A stretch of 64,000 nt of DNA from CAYVKM01 sp964452045 (GCA_964452045.1 CAYVKM010000010.1:1-64000), one strand, 5' to 3'; positions 36,549 through 46,197 are shown, counted from the first letter of the stretch. The notes: generated by a model from the letters alone, not told the origin. Program-made: numbers and translations.

Positions 36549-38477
36549 ATGAAATCAATGGATACTGATAGACTTTTTTTCAAAATATTAAGCTTAAGAT
36601 TGGGAAATACTCCAATAATTTTAATCATCACTTTTCTCATATTTATCATTAGTCATGCCTGTGCCTGGGAATTTATCAGTCTCGAGCAAAGCTATACCAA
36701 AAGAGAATATCACATTCCCATGAGGGACGGGGTAAGCCTTTTCACCGCGATATATTCACCAAAGGATTCAATAAAACAATATCCCTTCCTCATCCAGCGA
36801 ACACCGTACAGCGTGGGACCCTATGGAGAAAAAAATTTTCCGACCTACCGGGCAGATGCCTGGGAACATCTGGCCCGGGAAGGTTTTATTTTTGTCTTCC
36901 AGGATGTTCGAGGCAGGTTTATGTCCGAAGGAAAATTTATCAACATGTACCCCTATATTCCGAATAAAAAAGGAAAGAAACAGACCGACGAAAGTTCGGA
37001 TACTTATGATACTATCGAATGGCTGGTAAAGAATATTCCAAACAATAATGGCCGGGCAGGGATTTGGGGCATCTCCTATCCGGGATTTTACGCTGCCATG
37101 GGCCTGATGGATGCACACCCGGCGCTGGTGGCCGCTTCGCCCCAGGCACCGCTTGCCGATTGGTTCATCGGGGACGATTTTCACCACAATGGTGCACTGA
37201 ATATCACTCTGGCTTTGAATTTTTTTCCCTCGTTCGGTTTGCCCAGAAAAGGTTTAACCACCCTATGGCCGGCCAAATTCGACTTTGGCACTTCTAACGG
37301 ATACAAATTTTTTCTAGAAACCGGTCCTCTTCAGAATATTAACAAACTATATCTGGATGGAGAGATCCCCTTTTGGAACGATTTGATGAAGCATGATACT
37401 TACGACGATTTCTGGCAATCCCGCAGCACCCTGAAGGATTATAACCAGGTTAACCCGGCAGTGATGACAGTTGGGGGCTGGTTTGACGCGGAGGATTGTT
37501 TTGGAGCATTAAAAACTTATGAGACCATTGAGAGAAAAAATCCGGGTATTTTTAATATTCTGGTGATGGGTCCCTGGTTTCATGGCGGTTGGGTTCGCTC
37601 CGATGGGGATCAGTTGGGGGATATTTCCTTTGGAAAGAAGACCGGAGAGTTTTACAAGGATAATATCGAATTACCATTCTTTAAATATTTCCTCAAGAAT
37701 GAAGGCCAATTGAAACTGCCCGAAGCATTTGTTTTTGCTACCGGGGAAAATCAATGGTTTAAATTTGATCGATGGCCGCCGGAAAATATCAAAAATAATT
37801 ACCTCTATCTGCAACCAGAGAATAAACTTGCTTTCCAGCCACCTGACTCGAGTGAACACTCCGGTTTTGATGAATACCTGAGCGATCCCAAAAATCCGGT
37901 GCCGTTCACTGCCCAAATTACCACAACCATGCCCAAACCTTTTATGGTGGAGGATCAACGATTTGTTTCTCACCGCCCCGATGTAATTTCCTATAAGACC
38001 AAATTACTGGACTCATCTGTTACCATAATCGGCCCTGTTAAAGCCCATCTGTTTGTTTCCACATCCGGCACCGATGCCGATTGGATTGTCAAACTAATTG
38101 ATGTCTTTCCTGAAGATTCCTCCGGCAGTTCTGCTAAACTTCAGAACGACAAAATGAGTGGTTATCAAATGCTGGTGCGGGGCGAAATTATGCGGGGTAA
38201 GTTCCGGAATAGCTATGAATATCCGGAACCCTTTATTCCGAATGAGGCTACCAGAGTCGAGTATACCCTGAATGATGTTTTTCATACCTTCAAGGCTGGC
38301 CACCGGATCATGGTGCAGATACAAAGCAGCTGGTTTCCGCTGTTTGATATGAATCCGCAAAAATTCACGGATATCAACAAAGCATCTGAAAAGGATTTTC
38401 GTGAGGCAGTCCAGCGGGTCTACCACACCGCCCAACTCCCATCAGGTATTGAATGTAATTTCCTGATAAAACAGTAA
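36549..38477 (+). CDS. CocE/NonD-type (S15) alpha/beta hydrolase
   Basis: A 642-aa exported or membrane-anchored hydrolase with an N-terminal hydrophobic helix (about 18-36). The alpha/beta-hydrolase core carries the nucleophile Ser176 in GISYPG, Asp313 in GGWFDAED and His345 in GPWFHGGW, the arrangement of cocaine esterase and X-Pro dipeptidyl peptidase. A C-terminal jelly-roll domain (about 430-640) completes the family layout. Substrates are probably acylated amino acids, peptides or esters. It is transcribed divergently from tamB, without an obvious partner. Confidence 0.88.
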   Translation: MKSMDTDRLFFKILSLRLGNTPIILIITFLIFIISHACAWEFISLEQSYTKREYHIPMRDGVSLFTAIYSPKDSIKQYPFLIQRTPYSVGPYGEKNFPTYRADAWEHLAREGFIFVFQDVRGRFMSEGKFINMYPYIPNKKGKKQTDESSDTYDTIEWLVKNIPNNNGRAGIWGISYPGFYAAMGLMDAHPALVAASPQAPLADWFIGDDFHHNGALNITLALNFFPSFGLPRKGLTTLWPAKFDFGTSNGYKFFLETGPLQNINKLYLDGEIPFWNDLMKHDTYDDFWQSRSTLKDYNQVNPAVMTVGGWFDAEDCFGALKTYETIERKNPGIFNILVMGPWFHGGWVRSDGDQLGDISFGKKTGEFYKDNIELPFFKYFLKNEGQLKLPEAFVFATGENQWFKFDRWPPENIKNNYLYLQPENKLAFQPPDSSEHSGFDEYLSDPKNPVPFTAQITTTMPKPFMVEDQRFVSHRPDVISYKTKLLDSSVTIIGPVKAHLFVSTSGTDADWIVKLIDVFPEDSSGSSAKLQNDKMSGYQMLVRGEIMRGKFRNSYEYPEPFIPNEATRVEYTLNDVFHTFKAGHRIMVQIQSSWFPLFDMNPQKFTDINKASEKDFREAVQRVYHTAQLPSGIECNFLIKQ

Positions 38478-38716
38478 ACGATTCTTTTCTCACCGATGAC
38501 GGATAAAAGCGACTGTCATGGTAAACATGGAGAAATGCAATTCATTGGCTGGAAAATAAAAAGTTAAATAGACCAGTTTTTATTTTGCACTGGCTTTAAT
38601 TCAGTTTAAATTTAGGCCAACAGTAATTGACAATTCTAAAAGTTCGAATCAGGATTAAGCAACCATTCTCATAAGTATTTTTAGTTCAATAAACCATTAC
38701 ACGAAAGGGGTTTCAA

Positions 38717-39304
38717 ATGAGTTATAGATTTAATTTAATTCTAATTTTTCTGGGTTTATTCCTGCTTTCCGGATTTGCCCAGGAAATGGAAGAGGAATCC
38801 ATGCAGAATGAAATGCCGGTTTTCTGTCAGGAATTTCTCGGACAAATTGCTTTTGTGCAGGGGCGTATTATGGAGCTTGAAGCTGCAATGCCCCAGGACA
38901 AATACACCTGGCGGCCGATGGAAGGGGTAAGATCGGTCGGTGAAGTGTACCGGCATATTGCCTTCGCTAACTATGGCTTCCCGGGAATGATCGGTTTTGA
39001 ATCGTCCTCGGACATATCGATGAAGGATGATATGAATAAATGGGAAACCGCCACCGCAGACAAAAAAGAGATTGCTGATGATCTGAAGAAATCTTTTGAT
39101 GTGTTGAATGAAACAGTCAAGAAAATCTCAGCAGACGATCTGAACAAGGTAGTTCATGTTTTTGGCATGGATATGACTATCAGAAATTTCATGATGTCCA
39201 CTCTGGGTCATCTGCATGAACACCTGGGCCAATCCATAGCCTATGCCAGGATGAATAAGGTTACACCACCCTGGACAGCACGCCAGCAACAAAGTACAAA
39301 TTAA
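38717..39304 (+). CDS. exported DinB-family four-helix protein
   Basis: A 195-aa protein. A signal peptide (1-22, ending SGFAQ) is followed by an acidic segment and a DinB four-helix bundle. The family's metal-binding histidines are seen in EVYRHIAFAN and in the LGHLHEHLGQ motif near residue 170. DinB/YfiT/BstA relatives are usually cytosolic, thiol-dependent transferases or metal hydrolases, so a signal peptide is uncommon. AAAGGGG precedes the ATG. A canonical terminator follows at 39364, so it is a single-gene unit. Confidence 0.85.
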   Translation: MSYRFNLILIFLGLFLLSGFAQEMEEESMQNEMPVFCQEFLGQIAFVQGRIMELEAAMPQDKYTWRPMEGVRSVGEVYRHIAFANYGFPGMIGFESSSDISMKDDMNKWETATADKKEIADDLKKSFDVLNETVKKISADDLNKVVHVFGMDMTIRNFMMSTLGHLHEHLGQSIAYARMNKVTPPWTARQQQSTN

Positions 39305-39363
39305 AACAGGTGACACAATATTCGATTCCTCACAGTCAATTCTGACTGAAAATCCAGAAAAAG

Positions 39364-39396
39364 GCTTCCTGATTTCTAAACCAGGAAGCTTTTTTT
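39364..39396 (+). terminator. rho-independent terminator
   Basis: GCTTCCTG and CAGGAAGC form an 8-bp stem with a 10-nt loop followed by seven T residues, 60 nt after the DinB gene. This is the textbook terminator of the window. Confidence 0.9.
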
Positions 39397-39520
39397 ACCT
39401 TTTCATGAATGTTGGATGAAATATTGTAACCTTCGCTTTTCTTTTCGTATATTAATGTACAACTGATTTTTCAGAGATTTATAATTAACACAATTTTCAG
39501 CAAATGGTCAAATTGTCCCC

Positions 39521-42115
39521 ATGACCGTGAAAAAAAACAGCCTCGTTCAAAATAAGTTATCTTTGCCAATTTTAATTACACTGGTTTTTATTCTGATCTC
39601 CACCCTGCCCTTTTCTTACAACCGATGGATTGAAACCACTTTTACCGATCTGCAATTCCAAATTCGCGGAAACCGGGAATTATCCGACAAAATTCTTTTT
39701 GTTTTTATCGGACCGGAGGATGTGCATGATTTGGGCGGCTGGCCCATCTCCCGGGACTATTATGGTTACACCACCTACATTCTGAAAATGGCAAATGCAA
39801 GGGTTATCGGTTTCGATATGTTATTTGAGAAACCCGATCCCCTTTACCCGGAATTCGATAAAATGATGTCAGATTTTATGGAATCTGCCGGGAATGTTTG
39901 TCTTCCTATGGCTTTCGGTGAAATGAAGACAAATACAGCCAAAAATAACAATTCCGACTATTTTAAAGGATATCAACCTGTCTATCCCATGGATCAAATA
40001 AGGAATGTAGTAGCTGGAATTGGATTCAGTAATTTTGGCAACGCTCCCGATCTATTGACTGTCCCTCTGGTCGCACAGCAGGACGATCGATACTACTACT
40101 CCTTTGGCAGCGAACTCGCCCGACTTTATCTTGGTCCCGGTTCAAAAATATCCTTAAATAAAAAAGGACTCCTCATTCAGACCAAAGCAGAGAAATTGAT
40201 ACGGGTTCCGCTGGATAGATCCGGACAAATGAAACTGAACCACTTTGGCGGGATAAAAAATCTAAATAGTATCAGTTTGGTGGATTTACTCCAGACTTTT
40301 GAAACATCACCGGATTCACTCGACTTTTCCGATAAACTGGTGTTGGTTGGCGTTACTGCGCCATCTATTTCCATCATCAAAGCAACGCCGTTAAGCAGTT
40401 CACTGCCGGCTTCTCTGATCCATGCCACCGTTGCCGAAAATATCATCGAGGGCAATTTTTTAAGGGATCCACCGTTCTATGTTCAGTGGTTGATTATTGC
40501 AGGTCTGGTATTCCTGTTTTATGCCCTGTGGCAATTAAAATGGATCAATAACCGCAACTGGATTGGTTTTGCATTATTGGCAGTTTTCTGGCTGGTGGCG
40601 ATTACCATCTTTCGTCAATTTCATGTGAATGTCCCCATTTTTTATCCTTCTCTCGCCCTAATATTTACCGACTTTTCCCTTAAAATTTTGAATCGGCGGG
40701 AACTTCGCTCGGAGGGGCTTTCGGTAAAATCGCTTCTGGAGAGCCATCTGAAAGAAAAAGAGAAAGAGCTAAACCGCGCCAGAGAGCAGCTCACCCAATA
40801 TCAAAATGAATTAAAGGTGAAGGAAAAATATTCCGAGGAACTTCAACAGATCTCCAGTGCCCGGCAGGAAGCCATCCTGCAATTGGAAAATGAACTTCGG
40901 GACCTGGAAACATATATCATTCCGGAAAAACCGGCTAATGTTCCGGAATTTGCCGATATGATCCATGGACCCAACAGTAAACTGAAAGAGGTGCTTGAGC
41001 TGATCCACCGGATTCGCTCGGATAATATTCCCGTACTCATCATCGGTGAAACCGGTACCGGTAAGGAAATGGTCGCCCGGGCTATTCACCGGACCAGCCC
41101 GCGCAAAAACAATCCGTTTGTTGCAGTAAACTGTGGCGCTCTTACCGAAACCCTGCTCGAGAGCGAACTCTTCGGTCACGAAAAAGGCAGTTTTACCGGT
41201 GCCCATTCCCTTCGAAGAGGTCGTTTTGAGATGGCCGATGGTGGAACAATTTTTCTGGATGAAATTGCTGAAACCTCTCCTTCCTTCCAGGCAAAACTGC
41301 TGCGAATTCTGCAGGAGGGTGTTTTCGAACGGGTTGGTGGTGAGCAGAGCATCATGGTCGATGTTAGGGTCATCGCCGCCAGCAACAAAGATCTAAAATT
41401 CTATATCGATTCTGGTAAATTCAGGGACGACCTGTTCTATCGGCTGAATGGGTTTCCGATAGAACTTCCACCTTTACGGGAGCGCTTGGAAGATATTCCA
41501 CTGTTGGCAAATCATTTTTTAGGCAAATATGCGTATCCACCGGTGAAGAAATTTTCGGATCAGGCAATGTCCGCCCTGATACAATATACCTGGCCGGGAA
41601 ATGTGAGAGAGCTGGAAAACATCATTCGGCGGGCGGCTCTGCTGGCCCAGAGTGAAAAACGGGAAATGATCCGGCTAACCGATCTACCCACTGAAATACA
41701 AACCCGGATTGCCCCGGAAAAGGTTGGGGAAAAATTCAAATCATTCGAGGATCAAATTCTGGAAATGCTTCGGTCCTTCCGCTTTTCCCATTCGGCTATT
41801 TCACAGACCGCCAAAGCGCTGGGTAACCGGGACCGTGGGACCATAACCGAGTACTTCAGGGGAATATGTTTTCACGAACTGGCGGAAGCAAATTTTGACG
41901 TCCTGAAAGCAGCAGAAAACATATCTGCAGCCGAAGACTTGAAAATCGTAGAAAAAGTAATGAAAAAAATCAGGGAGTATATAAAAAACCTTGAACCACT
42001 TCCTGACGCCCAATCACTTGAGGGAGATGAATTTAGTCGGCTTCCTCAGTTTAAAGGATTGCCCAGAAAATATCACCAGGATTTAATCCGGTTGATCTCC
42101 CATCTCCGGCAATAA
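39521..42115 (+). CDS. CHASE2-sensing sigma-54-dependent transcription activator
   Basis: An 864-aa membrane-bound regulator. TM1 (about 15-35) is followed by an extracytoplasmic CHASE2 domain (about 35-320) and two or three membrane helices (about 323-400). A long coiled coil (about 405-475) leads to a sigma-54 activator AAA+ domain (about 480-720). Walker A is GETGTGKE (509-516). The sigma-54-contacting loop is GSFTGA (556-561, Ser in place of the usual Ala). The tail has a Fis-like HTH ([20 protein letters not shown]) and an extra helical extension to 864. No receiver or GAF domain is present, so input should be direct. A sigma-54-like promoter lies in the next intergenic region, upstream of an envelope-gene cluster. 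Confidence 0.88.
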   Translation: MTVKKNSLVQNKLSLPILITLVFILISTLPFSYNRWIETTFTDLQFQIRGNRELSDKILFVFIGPEDVHDLGGWPISRDYYGYTTYILKMANARVIGFDMLFEKPDPLYPEFDKMMSDFMESAGNVCLPMAFGEMKTNTAKNNNSDYFKGYQPVYPMDQIRNVVAGIGFSNFGNAPDLLTVPLVAQQDDRYYYSFGSELARLYLGPGSKISLNKKGLLIQTKAEKLIRVPLDRSGQMKLNHFGGIKNLNSISLVDLLQTFETSPDSLDFSDKLVLVGVTAPSISIIKATPLSSSLPASLIHATVAENIIEGNFLRDPPFYVQWLIIAGLVFLFYALWQLKWINNRNWIGFALLAVFWLVAITIFRQFHVNVPIFYPSLALIFTDFSLKILNRRELRSEGLSVKSLLESHLKEKEKELNRAREQLTQYQNELKVKEKYSEELQQISSARQEAILQLENELRDLETYIIPEKPANVPEFADMIHGPNSKLKEVLELIHRIRSDNIPVLIIGETGTGKEMVARAIHRTSPRKNNPFVAVNCGALTETLLESELFGHEKGSFTGAHSLRRGRFEMADGGTIFLDEIAETSPSFQAKLLRILQEGVFERVGGEQSIMVDVRVIAASNKDLKFYIDSGKFRDDLFYRLNGFPIELPPLRERLEDIPLLANHFLGKYAYPPVKKFSDQAMSALIQYTWPGNVRELENIIRRAALLAQSEKREMIRLTDLPTEIQTRIAPEKVGEKFKSFEDQILEMLRSFRFSHSAISQTAKALGNRDRGTITEYFRGICFHELAEANFDVLKAAENISAAEDLKIVEKVMKKIREYIKNLEPLPDAQSLEGDEFSRLPQFKGLPRKYHQDLIRLISHLRQ

Positions 42116-42282
42116 TCCAAATCCCATTTACCCTGCATACCTTTCCAGTTTTGTAAGTGCGGGAAAATTCCGCATTCCAGAATAATTCCGCAGTTTCATC
42201 CAAAAAAATGAGCTAATTTCTTTTACCACATAACTTATTAATATTATTGAAATAGCCCGTAATATATTCCACCAAAAAATTG

Positions 42283-42297
42283 TGGCACCGAATTTGA
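42283..42297 (+). promoter_or_regulatory. candidate sigma-54 (-24/-12) promoter
   Basis: TGGCAC (42283-42288), five bases, then TTGA (42294-42297) match the sigma-54 pattern TGGCAC-N5-TTGC in nine of ten fixed positions with the correct spacing. It is 57-71 nt before the start of the first envelope gene and less than 200 nt after the activator gene. Confidence 0.5.
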
Positions 42298-42353
42298 GCA
42301 TTCAGACCATAGCAGTGCAAATAACAACTGGATTAAAACAAGTGAGGTGTAAC

Positions 42354-42992
42354 ATGAAAAAGTTATGGTTTGGTGTTTTAACGGTTATAATTCTGATGTT
42401 GATTATGACAAACTATTCCACAGCCAATGGTTGGCCACGAACCGGCCTTGGATTCCGGGCTTCTTATGCGGATATCGTTAATAAGGCGCAATGGATTAGT
42501 ATCCATGGTGCGGAATCCGACGTCAATATAGGCGCTTATGGCGGTTCCATTTTTTTCTACTCCCAAATTCAACAACAATTATATGTTGAATTCACCCTGG
42601 GTGCCATAGGCAGTGTGCACGACCGGGTTGATTCTTGGTACCAGGAAGAAACAAACACCGCAGCCCTGATTCCGGTGCTCTTTGGTGCACGATATGAATT
42701 GCTCTCCCCAACCATCAAATCTAACCTTCGTCCCTATATCTCAGCCGCCATCGGACCCTACTGGTTGAATGAAATCAGAGTCTATGGTGACCATTATTAT
42801 GATCAAGAAGTAACCATCGACACTTTTATAAGACTGGGTGGATATGCCGGAATTGGTATGAATTTTATGCTGAGCAAAGATTTCGCTATTAATTATGATA
42901 TGCGCTATCACGTGGTTGATTTTCAGGATAAGCGATATCATAACGGATTCGAAATTGGGATTGGCTTCACCATTTTATGGGGTACTGAATAA
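42354..42992 (+). CDS. outer-membrane beta-barrel protein
   Basis: A 212-aa exported protein with a signal peptide (1-24) and eight or so amphipathic strands ending ITILW-like. It is clearly related to the barrel half of the protein starting at 43851: both have the LFGARYxLLSP stretch, a Pro-Tyr-rich strand (RPYISAAIGPYW) and a MRYHVVDF-like strand. The ATG at 42354, with GAGGTG upstream, is preferred to a TTG further up that would place 24 polar residues before the signal peptide. It is the first gene after the sigma-54-like promoter. Function unknown; probably a small surface barrel of the PorT/OmpW type. Confidence 0.7.
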   Translation: MKKLWFGVLTVIILMLIMTNYSTANGWPRTGLGFRASYADIVNKAQWISIHGAESDVNIGAYGGSIFFYSQIQQQLYVEFTLGAIGSVHDRVDSWYQEETNTAALIPVLFGARYELLSPTIKSNLRPYISAAIGPYWLNEIRVYGDHYYDQEVTIDTFIRLGGYAGIGMNFMLSKDFAINYDMRYHVVDFQDKRYHNGFEIGIGFTILWGTE

Positions 42993-43057
42993 AGAAAATG
43001 CTCAATTAAATAAGGAATCAAAAAATTATATCATCAAAAATATGAAAGGAGTTTAAC

Positions 43058-43738
43058 ATGAAAATCACAATCTGTTTATCTATCCTGTTCATCGGAGTAA
43101 CGCTAATATCGCCAGTAGTAGGTCAGATATCAATGGGCGTTATTGGTGGAGTAAATTTTTCCGACTTCACTTTAGAAAACACCGGGGAAGGATCTGAAGT
43201 TGCGATGCGCACTGCCTATACGGTTGGGGTATCCATCAACTATACCATTCATCGGAATTTGCAGCTGTCTTTTGAACCATTGTATCTGCAAAAAAACGCC
43301 CGTCTGAATCAGGTTTCTCCCGATCCGGCCATTGATATCAGTATTACTTACCTTGAGGTTCCACTGTTTGTTAAAACTTATTTTGGTGAGGATATTCGAC
43401 CTTACCTTCTGGCAGGACCCTCGGTAGGGATTCTCCTGAATTCCGAAGCACGATCAGTATTTTTAGGAGAACGATTTTCCGGCAGCATTAATAATGTGCT
43501 TCAAAGAACGAACTTCGGTTTAGCTTTTGGTGGTGGTATCAGTATTCCGGTTGGTCGGAGTACTTTCTTCTTTGAAGGATATTACACCCTCGGACTTACA
43601 GATATGAGTAAAGAAGGATCCCTTGAATTCAAAACTGATAATATGACACTGAGTACCGGAATCGATGATAAAACCGATGCGAGATCCCGCGGAATTCGGA
43701 TATTAACCGGTTTGAGTATTCCTCTGGGACGCGAATAG
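43058..43738 (+). CDS. PorT-like outer-membrane beta-barrel protein
   Basis: A 226-aa protein with a signal peptide (1-23, ending SPVVGQ). The mature part, starting ISMGVIGGVNFSDF, is the beta-barrel type of 'outer membrane protein beta-barrel' families common in Bacteroidota (opening GV-GGVNFS, central LEVPLFVKTYF, RPYLLAGPSVGILL, closing GLSIPLGRE). AAAGGAG precedes the ATG. It lies 65 nt after the previous barrel gene on the same strand and may belong to the same transcript. The substrate or partner is unknown. Confidence 0.72.
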   Translation: MKITICLSILFIGVTLISPVVGQISMGVIGGVNFSDFTLENTGEGSEVAMRTAYTVGVSINYTIHRNLQLSFEPLYLQKNARLNQVSPDPAIDISITYLEVPLFVKTYFGEDIRPYLLAGPSVGILLNSEARSVFLGERFSGSINNVLQRTNFGLAFGGGISIPVGRSTFFFEGYYTLGLTDMSKEGSLEFKTDNMTLSTGIDDKTDARSRGIRILTGLSIPLGRE

Positions 43739-43791
43739 GCAACAAAATTAAATGTTAAAGGAAAAATTAAATATAATTTCACTGAATATGT

Positions 43792-43799
43792 TATATTTG
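43792..43799 (+). promoter_or_regulatory. possible FCB-type -7 box
   Basis: TATATTTG, a full match to TAnnTTTG, lies 52 nt before the barrel-transglutaminase gene. No clear -33 partner is seen, so it is weak evidence for an internal promoter. Confidence 0.3.
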
Positions 43800-43850
43800 T
43801 AACACAAGGACATTAAAATCGTAAATGAGAAAGCATAGGTAATCGAAGCC

Positions 43851-45452
43851 ATGAAAAAATCATATTTCAATATGCACTTTAGGCTCCGTTTTAATAACCA
43901 GATCGAATTTCTATTTCCTGCAATATTAGTAACATTAATGTTTACCAACCTTTTTCAGGTAAATGCCCAGGGAATTAATCGCTCCAATGGATTTGGTGTT
44001 CGAGGAACGGTTTGGAAACATAGCTCTATCACAGAACGAACCTCGTTCGGCGAAGTCAGTGTCGAGGGAAGTGGTGAGTTATATTTCTTCCATCGTTTAA
44101 AAAATCAGTGGTTCCTGGAAACTAGCATTGGGGGAGTCGATCGGACAAAAATTTCCGGTAGCACGGTCGATACCCGATCTATTGTTCCTTTTCTTTTCGG
44201 GGCCCGTTACGATTTGCTCTCACCCGCACAAAACAGTCCTTATCAACCTTATGTTTCCTTCGGTGCAGGAACCTATTGGATTTCCAGAGCAGTGGTTTCC
44301 GGTAGTGTCATTGCCGAAAACGATGCCAAGTTAGGTCTCCATATCGGCAGCGGATTGAATATAATCCTGAAAAGCTGGTTTGCTCTGAACACTGATATCA
44401 AATATCATTTTGTTAATTTTGGTTCGGATTTGGATGATTTAAGCGGATTTGAGTTAGGCCTGGGATTTAGCTTTATGTGGGGCAAGAAACGGGAGATATT
44501 CCGGATCAGGGAGACCAAACTGATTATCCAGGACATCTATCCGGCCTACTATCAGTTTTATAATATCTATCCCCTTGCCCTGGTGACGGTGGAAAACACT
44601 GCAGGTTATCCGATTGAAGTAAACCTGCGCTGCAAAGTCACCCCATTTTCCAGCCGAATCAAGGAAAGCGGTTTCATCAAGATTGAAAAGGGGGAATCGA
44701 AGGATTTGCCGGCCACCGCTATATTCGGTCCGGAAATTACCGAGATCGCAGTCCGGGAACCAGCAGTACTGGATATCGAAGTTGAAGGCCGGGCCGGGAC
44801 AACCCTGATCCAGGAGATCAGCAGCCAGGTAACCATACATACCCGAAATTCCTGGGACGGTGAAATGGATAAGCTCAGGTTCTTCGTAACGCCCGATAAT
44901 CCCAAAATCCTTCTTTATACCCGCAAGTTGATGGAGGGATTGCCTGACTCTCTCAATCCCACGGGAAAAAATTTCCTTGCCGCAAAAACTATTTTTGAGG
45001 ATTTACGCAGAAGAGGAATCCGCTACCAGAGCGATCCCAATATCCCCTTTTACCAGGATGACCGGGTTCAGTTTGCTGATGAAACGATGGATATTGGCAG
45101 CGGGGATTGTGACGATCTGGTTGTATTGTACGGTTCTCTTCTGGAAAGTCTGGGAATTAATACTGCATTTATTCAGGTAAAAGATCCGGAAAAATCTCTA
45201 GCGCACCTTTTTTTAATTTTCGATACCGGAATACCTGCGGAAAATTCCAATCTGATAAGCAGTAATGAAAAACGATATATCCTTCGGGAAGAAGAACCCG
45301 GGAAAAAGACAGTCTGGTTACCAGTGGAAACCACGCTTATTGCTTCAGGATTTGACCAGGCCTGGGATACCGGTGCACTCAACTATTTACAAGAAGCAAA
45401 AATCAGGAACGGGATTTCAGAGGGATGGGTTCAGATCTTCGATATAAGATAA
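43851..45452 (+). CDS. outer-membrane barrel fused to a transglutaminase/cysteine-protease-like domain
   Basis: A 533-aa protein in three parts: a signal peptide (1-40, ending NAQG) and an eight-strand-like barrel (about 45-215) homologous to the protein at 42354; a beta-sandwich (about 222-330); and a transglutaminase-like domain (about 335-533). The last has Cys420 in GDCDDL, His452 in AHLFL and Glu493 in PVETT, the Cys-His-acid order of transglutaminase and NlpC-like cysteine enzymes. It may cleave or cross-link proteins or peptidoglycan at the outer membrane. Whether the domain is periplasmic or outside cannot be told. The FecR-TPR gene follows after 19 nt. I do not know a named family with this full layout. 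Confidence 0.72.
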   Translation: MKKSYFNMHFRLRFNNQIEFLFPAILVTLMFTNLFQVNAQGINRSNGFGVRGTVWKHSSITERTSFGEVSVEGSGELYFFHRLKNQWFLETSIGGVDRTKISGSTVDTRSIVPFLFGARYDLLSPAQNSPYQPYVSFGAGTYWISRAVVSGSVIAENDAKLGLHIGSGLNIILKSWFALNTDIKYHFVNFGSDLDDLSGFELGLGFSFMWGKKREIFRIRETKLIIQDIYPAYYQFYNIYPLALVTVENTAGYPIEVNLRCKVTPFSSRIKESGFIKIEKGESKDLPATAIFGPEITEIAVREPAVLDIEVEGRAGTTLIQEISSQVTIHTRNSWDGEMDKLRFFVTPDNPKILLYTRKLMEGLPDSLNPTGKNFLAAKTIFEDLRRRGIRYQSDPNIPFYQDDRVQFADETMDIGSGDCDDLVVLYGSLLESLGINTAFIQVKDPEKSLAHLFLIFDTGIPAENSNLISSNEKRYILREEEPGKKTVWLPVETTLIASGFDQAWDTGALNYLQEAKIRNGISEGWVQIFDIR

Positions 45453-45471
45453 AAGATATAAGGAGAAAGAA

Positions 45472-46197
45472 ATGAAAATTACCAACTATAAAACATATGT
45501 AATTGTCTTGTTGCTAAGTACCTTTGCCTTCGTCTATCAAGCCCTGTCCATGGAAGTCAAAATTATCAAGATTTCGGGAGAGGTAAAGATCCGTCATGGG
45601 GTGGAAGAATTTTGGCAAGCCGCTTCACTGGGCATCATTCTGAAAGATATTGATTCGATCCTGACCGGGGAGAATGGTGAAGTTACGCTCCAGGTTGATG
45701 AAGGCCGGCAATTTCACCTCGGACCAAACAGTATTTTGGATATTGCCGATTTACGGGAAATCTCAGAACAGGAACTATTCCTGTATCTGGTGAAATCCAA
45801 ACTTGGCAAAGTTGATAAACGGAACGGAAAAACACCCTTACGGATCGGAAATGTGAGTGTTGTGCATGGTGCCTATCAGGATACGGCACAACAGGAAGTG
45901 ACGCAAACATCTCTGGAGACGGAGGAACAACTCAAAAATGGGATTCGTGCTTTGTATACCCAGCACTATTATCCCAATACGATCCTCAAAATCAATAAAT
46001 CCATCGAGGATCAAAATGTACCGGATCAATGCGGGGAATTGCACTATTACCTGGGCAGCTCATTCGAAAAATTAGATAAACCCGGCCAGGCTATTGATGC
46101 CTTCGAAAAAGCAGTTCAGCAAGGCAAATCCGGCAATTGTACCGGAATCGAATGGGCTGAGAAAGCAGAAAACAGCCTACTCAGATTAAAACAGTAA
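45472..46197 (+). CDS. exported FecR-domain protein with TPR tail
   Basis: A 241-aa protein with a signal peptide (1-24). A FecR-like beta domain (about 30-125, VKIIKISGEVKIR...NSILDIADLREI) is followed by about two tetratricopeptide repeats (YYLGSSFEKLDKPGQAIDAF). FecR proteins normally carry signals across the inner membrane to a sigma factor; here no FecI-type sigma or TonB receptor is present. The domain could instead bind glycans or peptides, and the TPR could bind a partner. AGGAGAAAG lies before the ATG, and the 19-nt gap to the previous gene supports one operon. Confidence 0.72.
   Translation: MKITNYKTYVIVLLLSTFAFVYQALSMEVKIIKISGEVKIRHGVEEFWQAASLGIILKDIDSILTGENGEVTLQVDEGRQFHLGPNSILDIADLREISEQELFLYLVKSKLGKVDKRNGKTPLRIGNVSVVHGAYQDTAQQEVTQTSLETEEQLKNGIRALYTQHYYPNTILKINKSIEDQNVPDQCGELHYYLGSSFEKLDKPGQAIDAFEKAVQQGKSGNCTGIEWAEKAENSLLRLKQ

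Noticed and set aside
38636..38670. tRNA-like T-loop sequence GTTCGAATC
   Set aside because: No flanking five-base stem, acceptor stem or anticodon arm can be built around it.
43058..43738. Possibility that the PorT-like barrel is a type IX secretion component
   Set aside because: PorT-like barrels are widespread and no other type IX gene (PorV, PorU, SprA) is near, so the general barrel call is kept.
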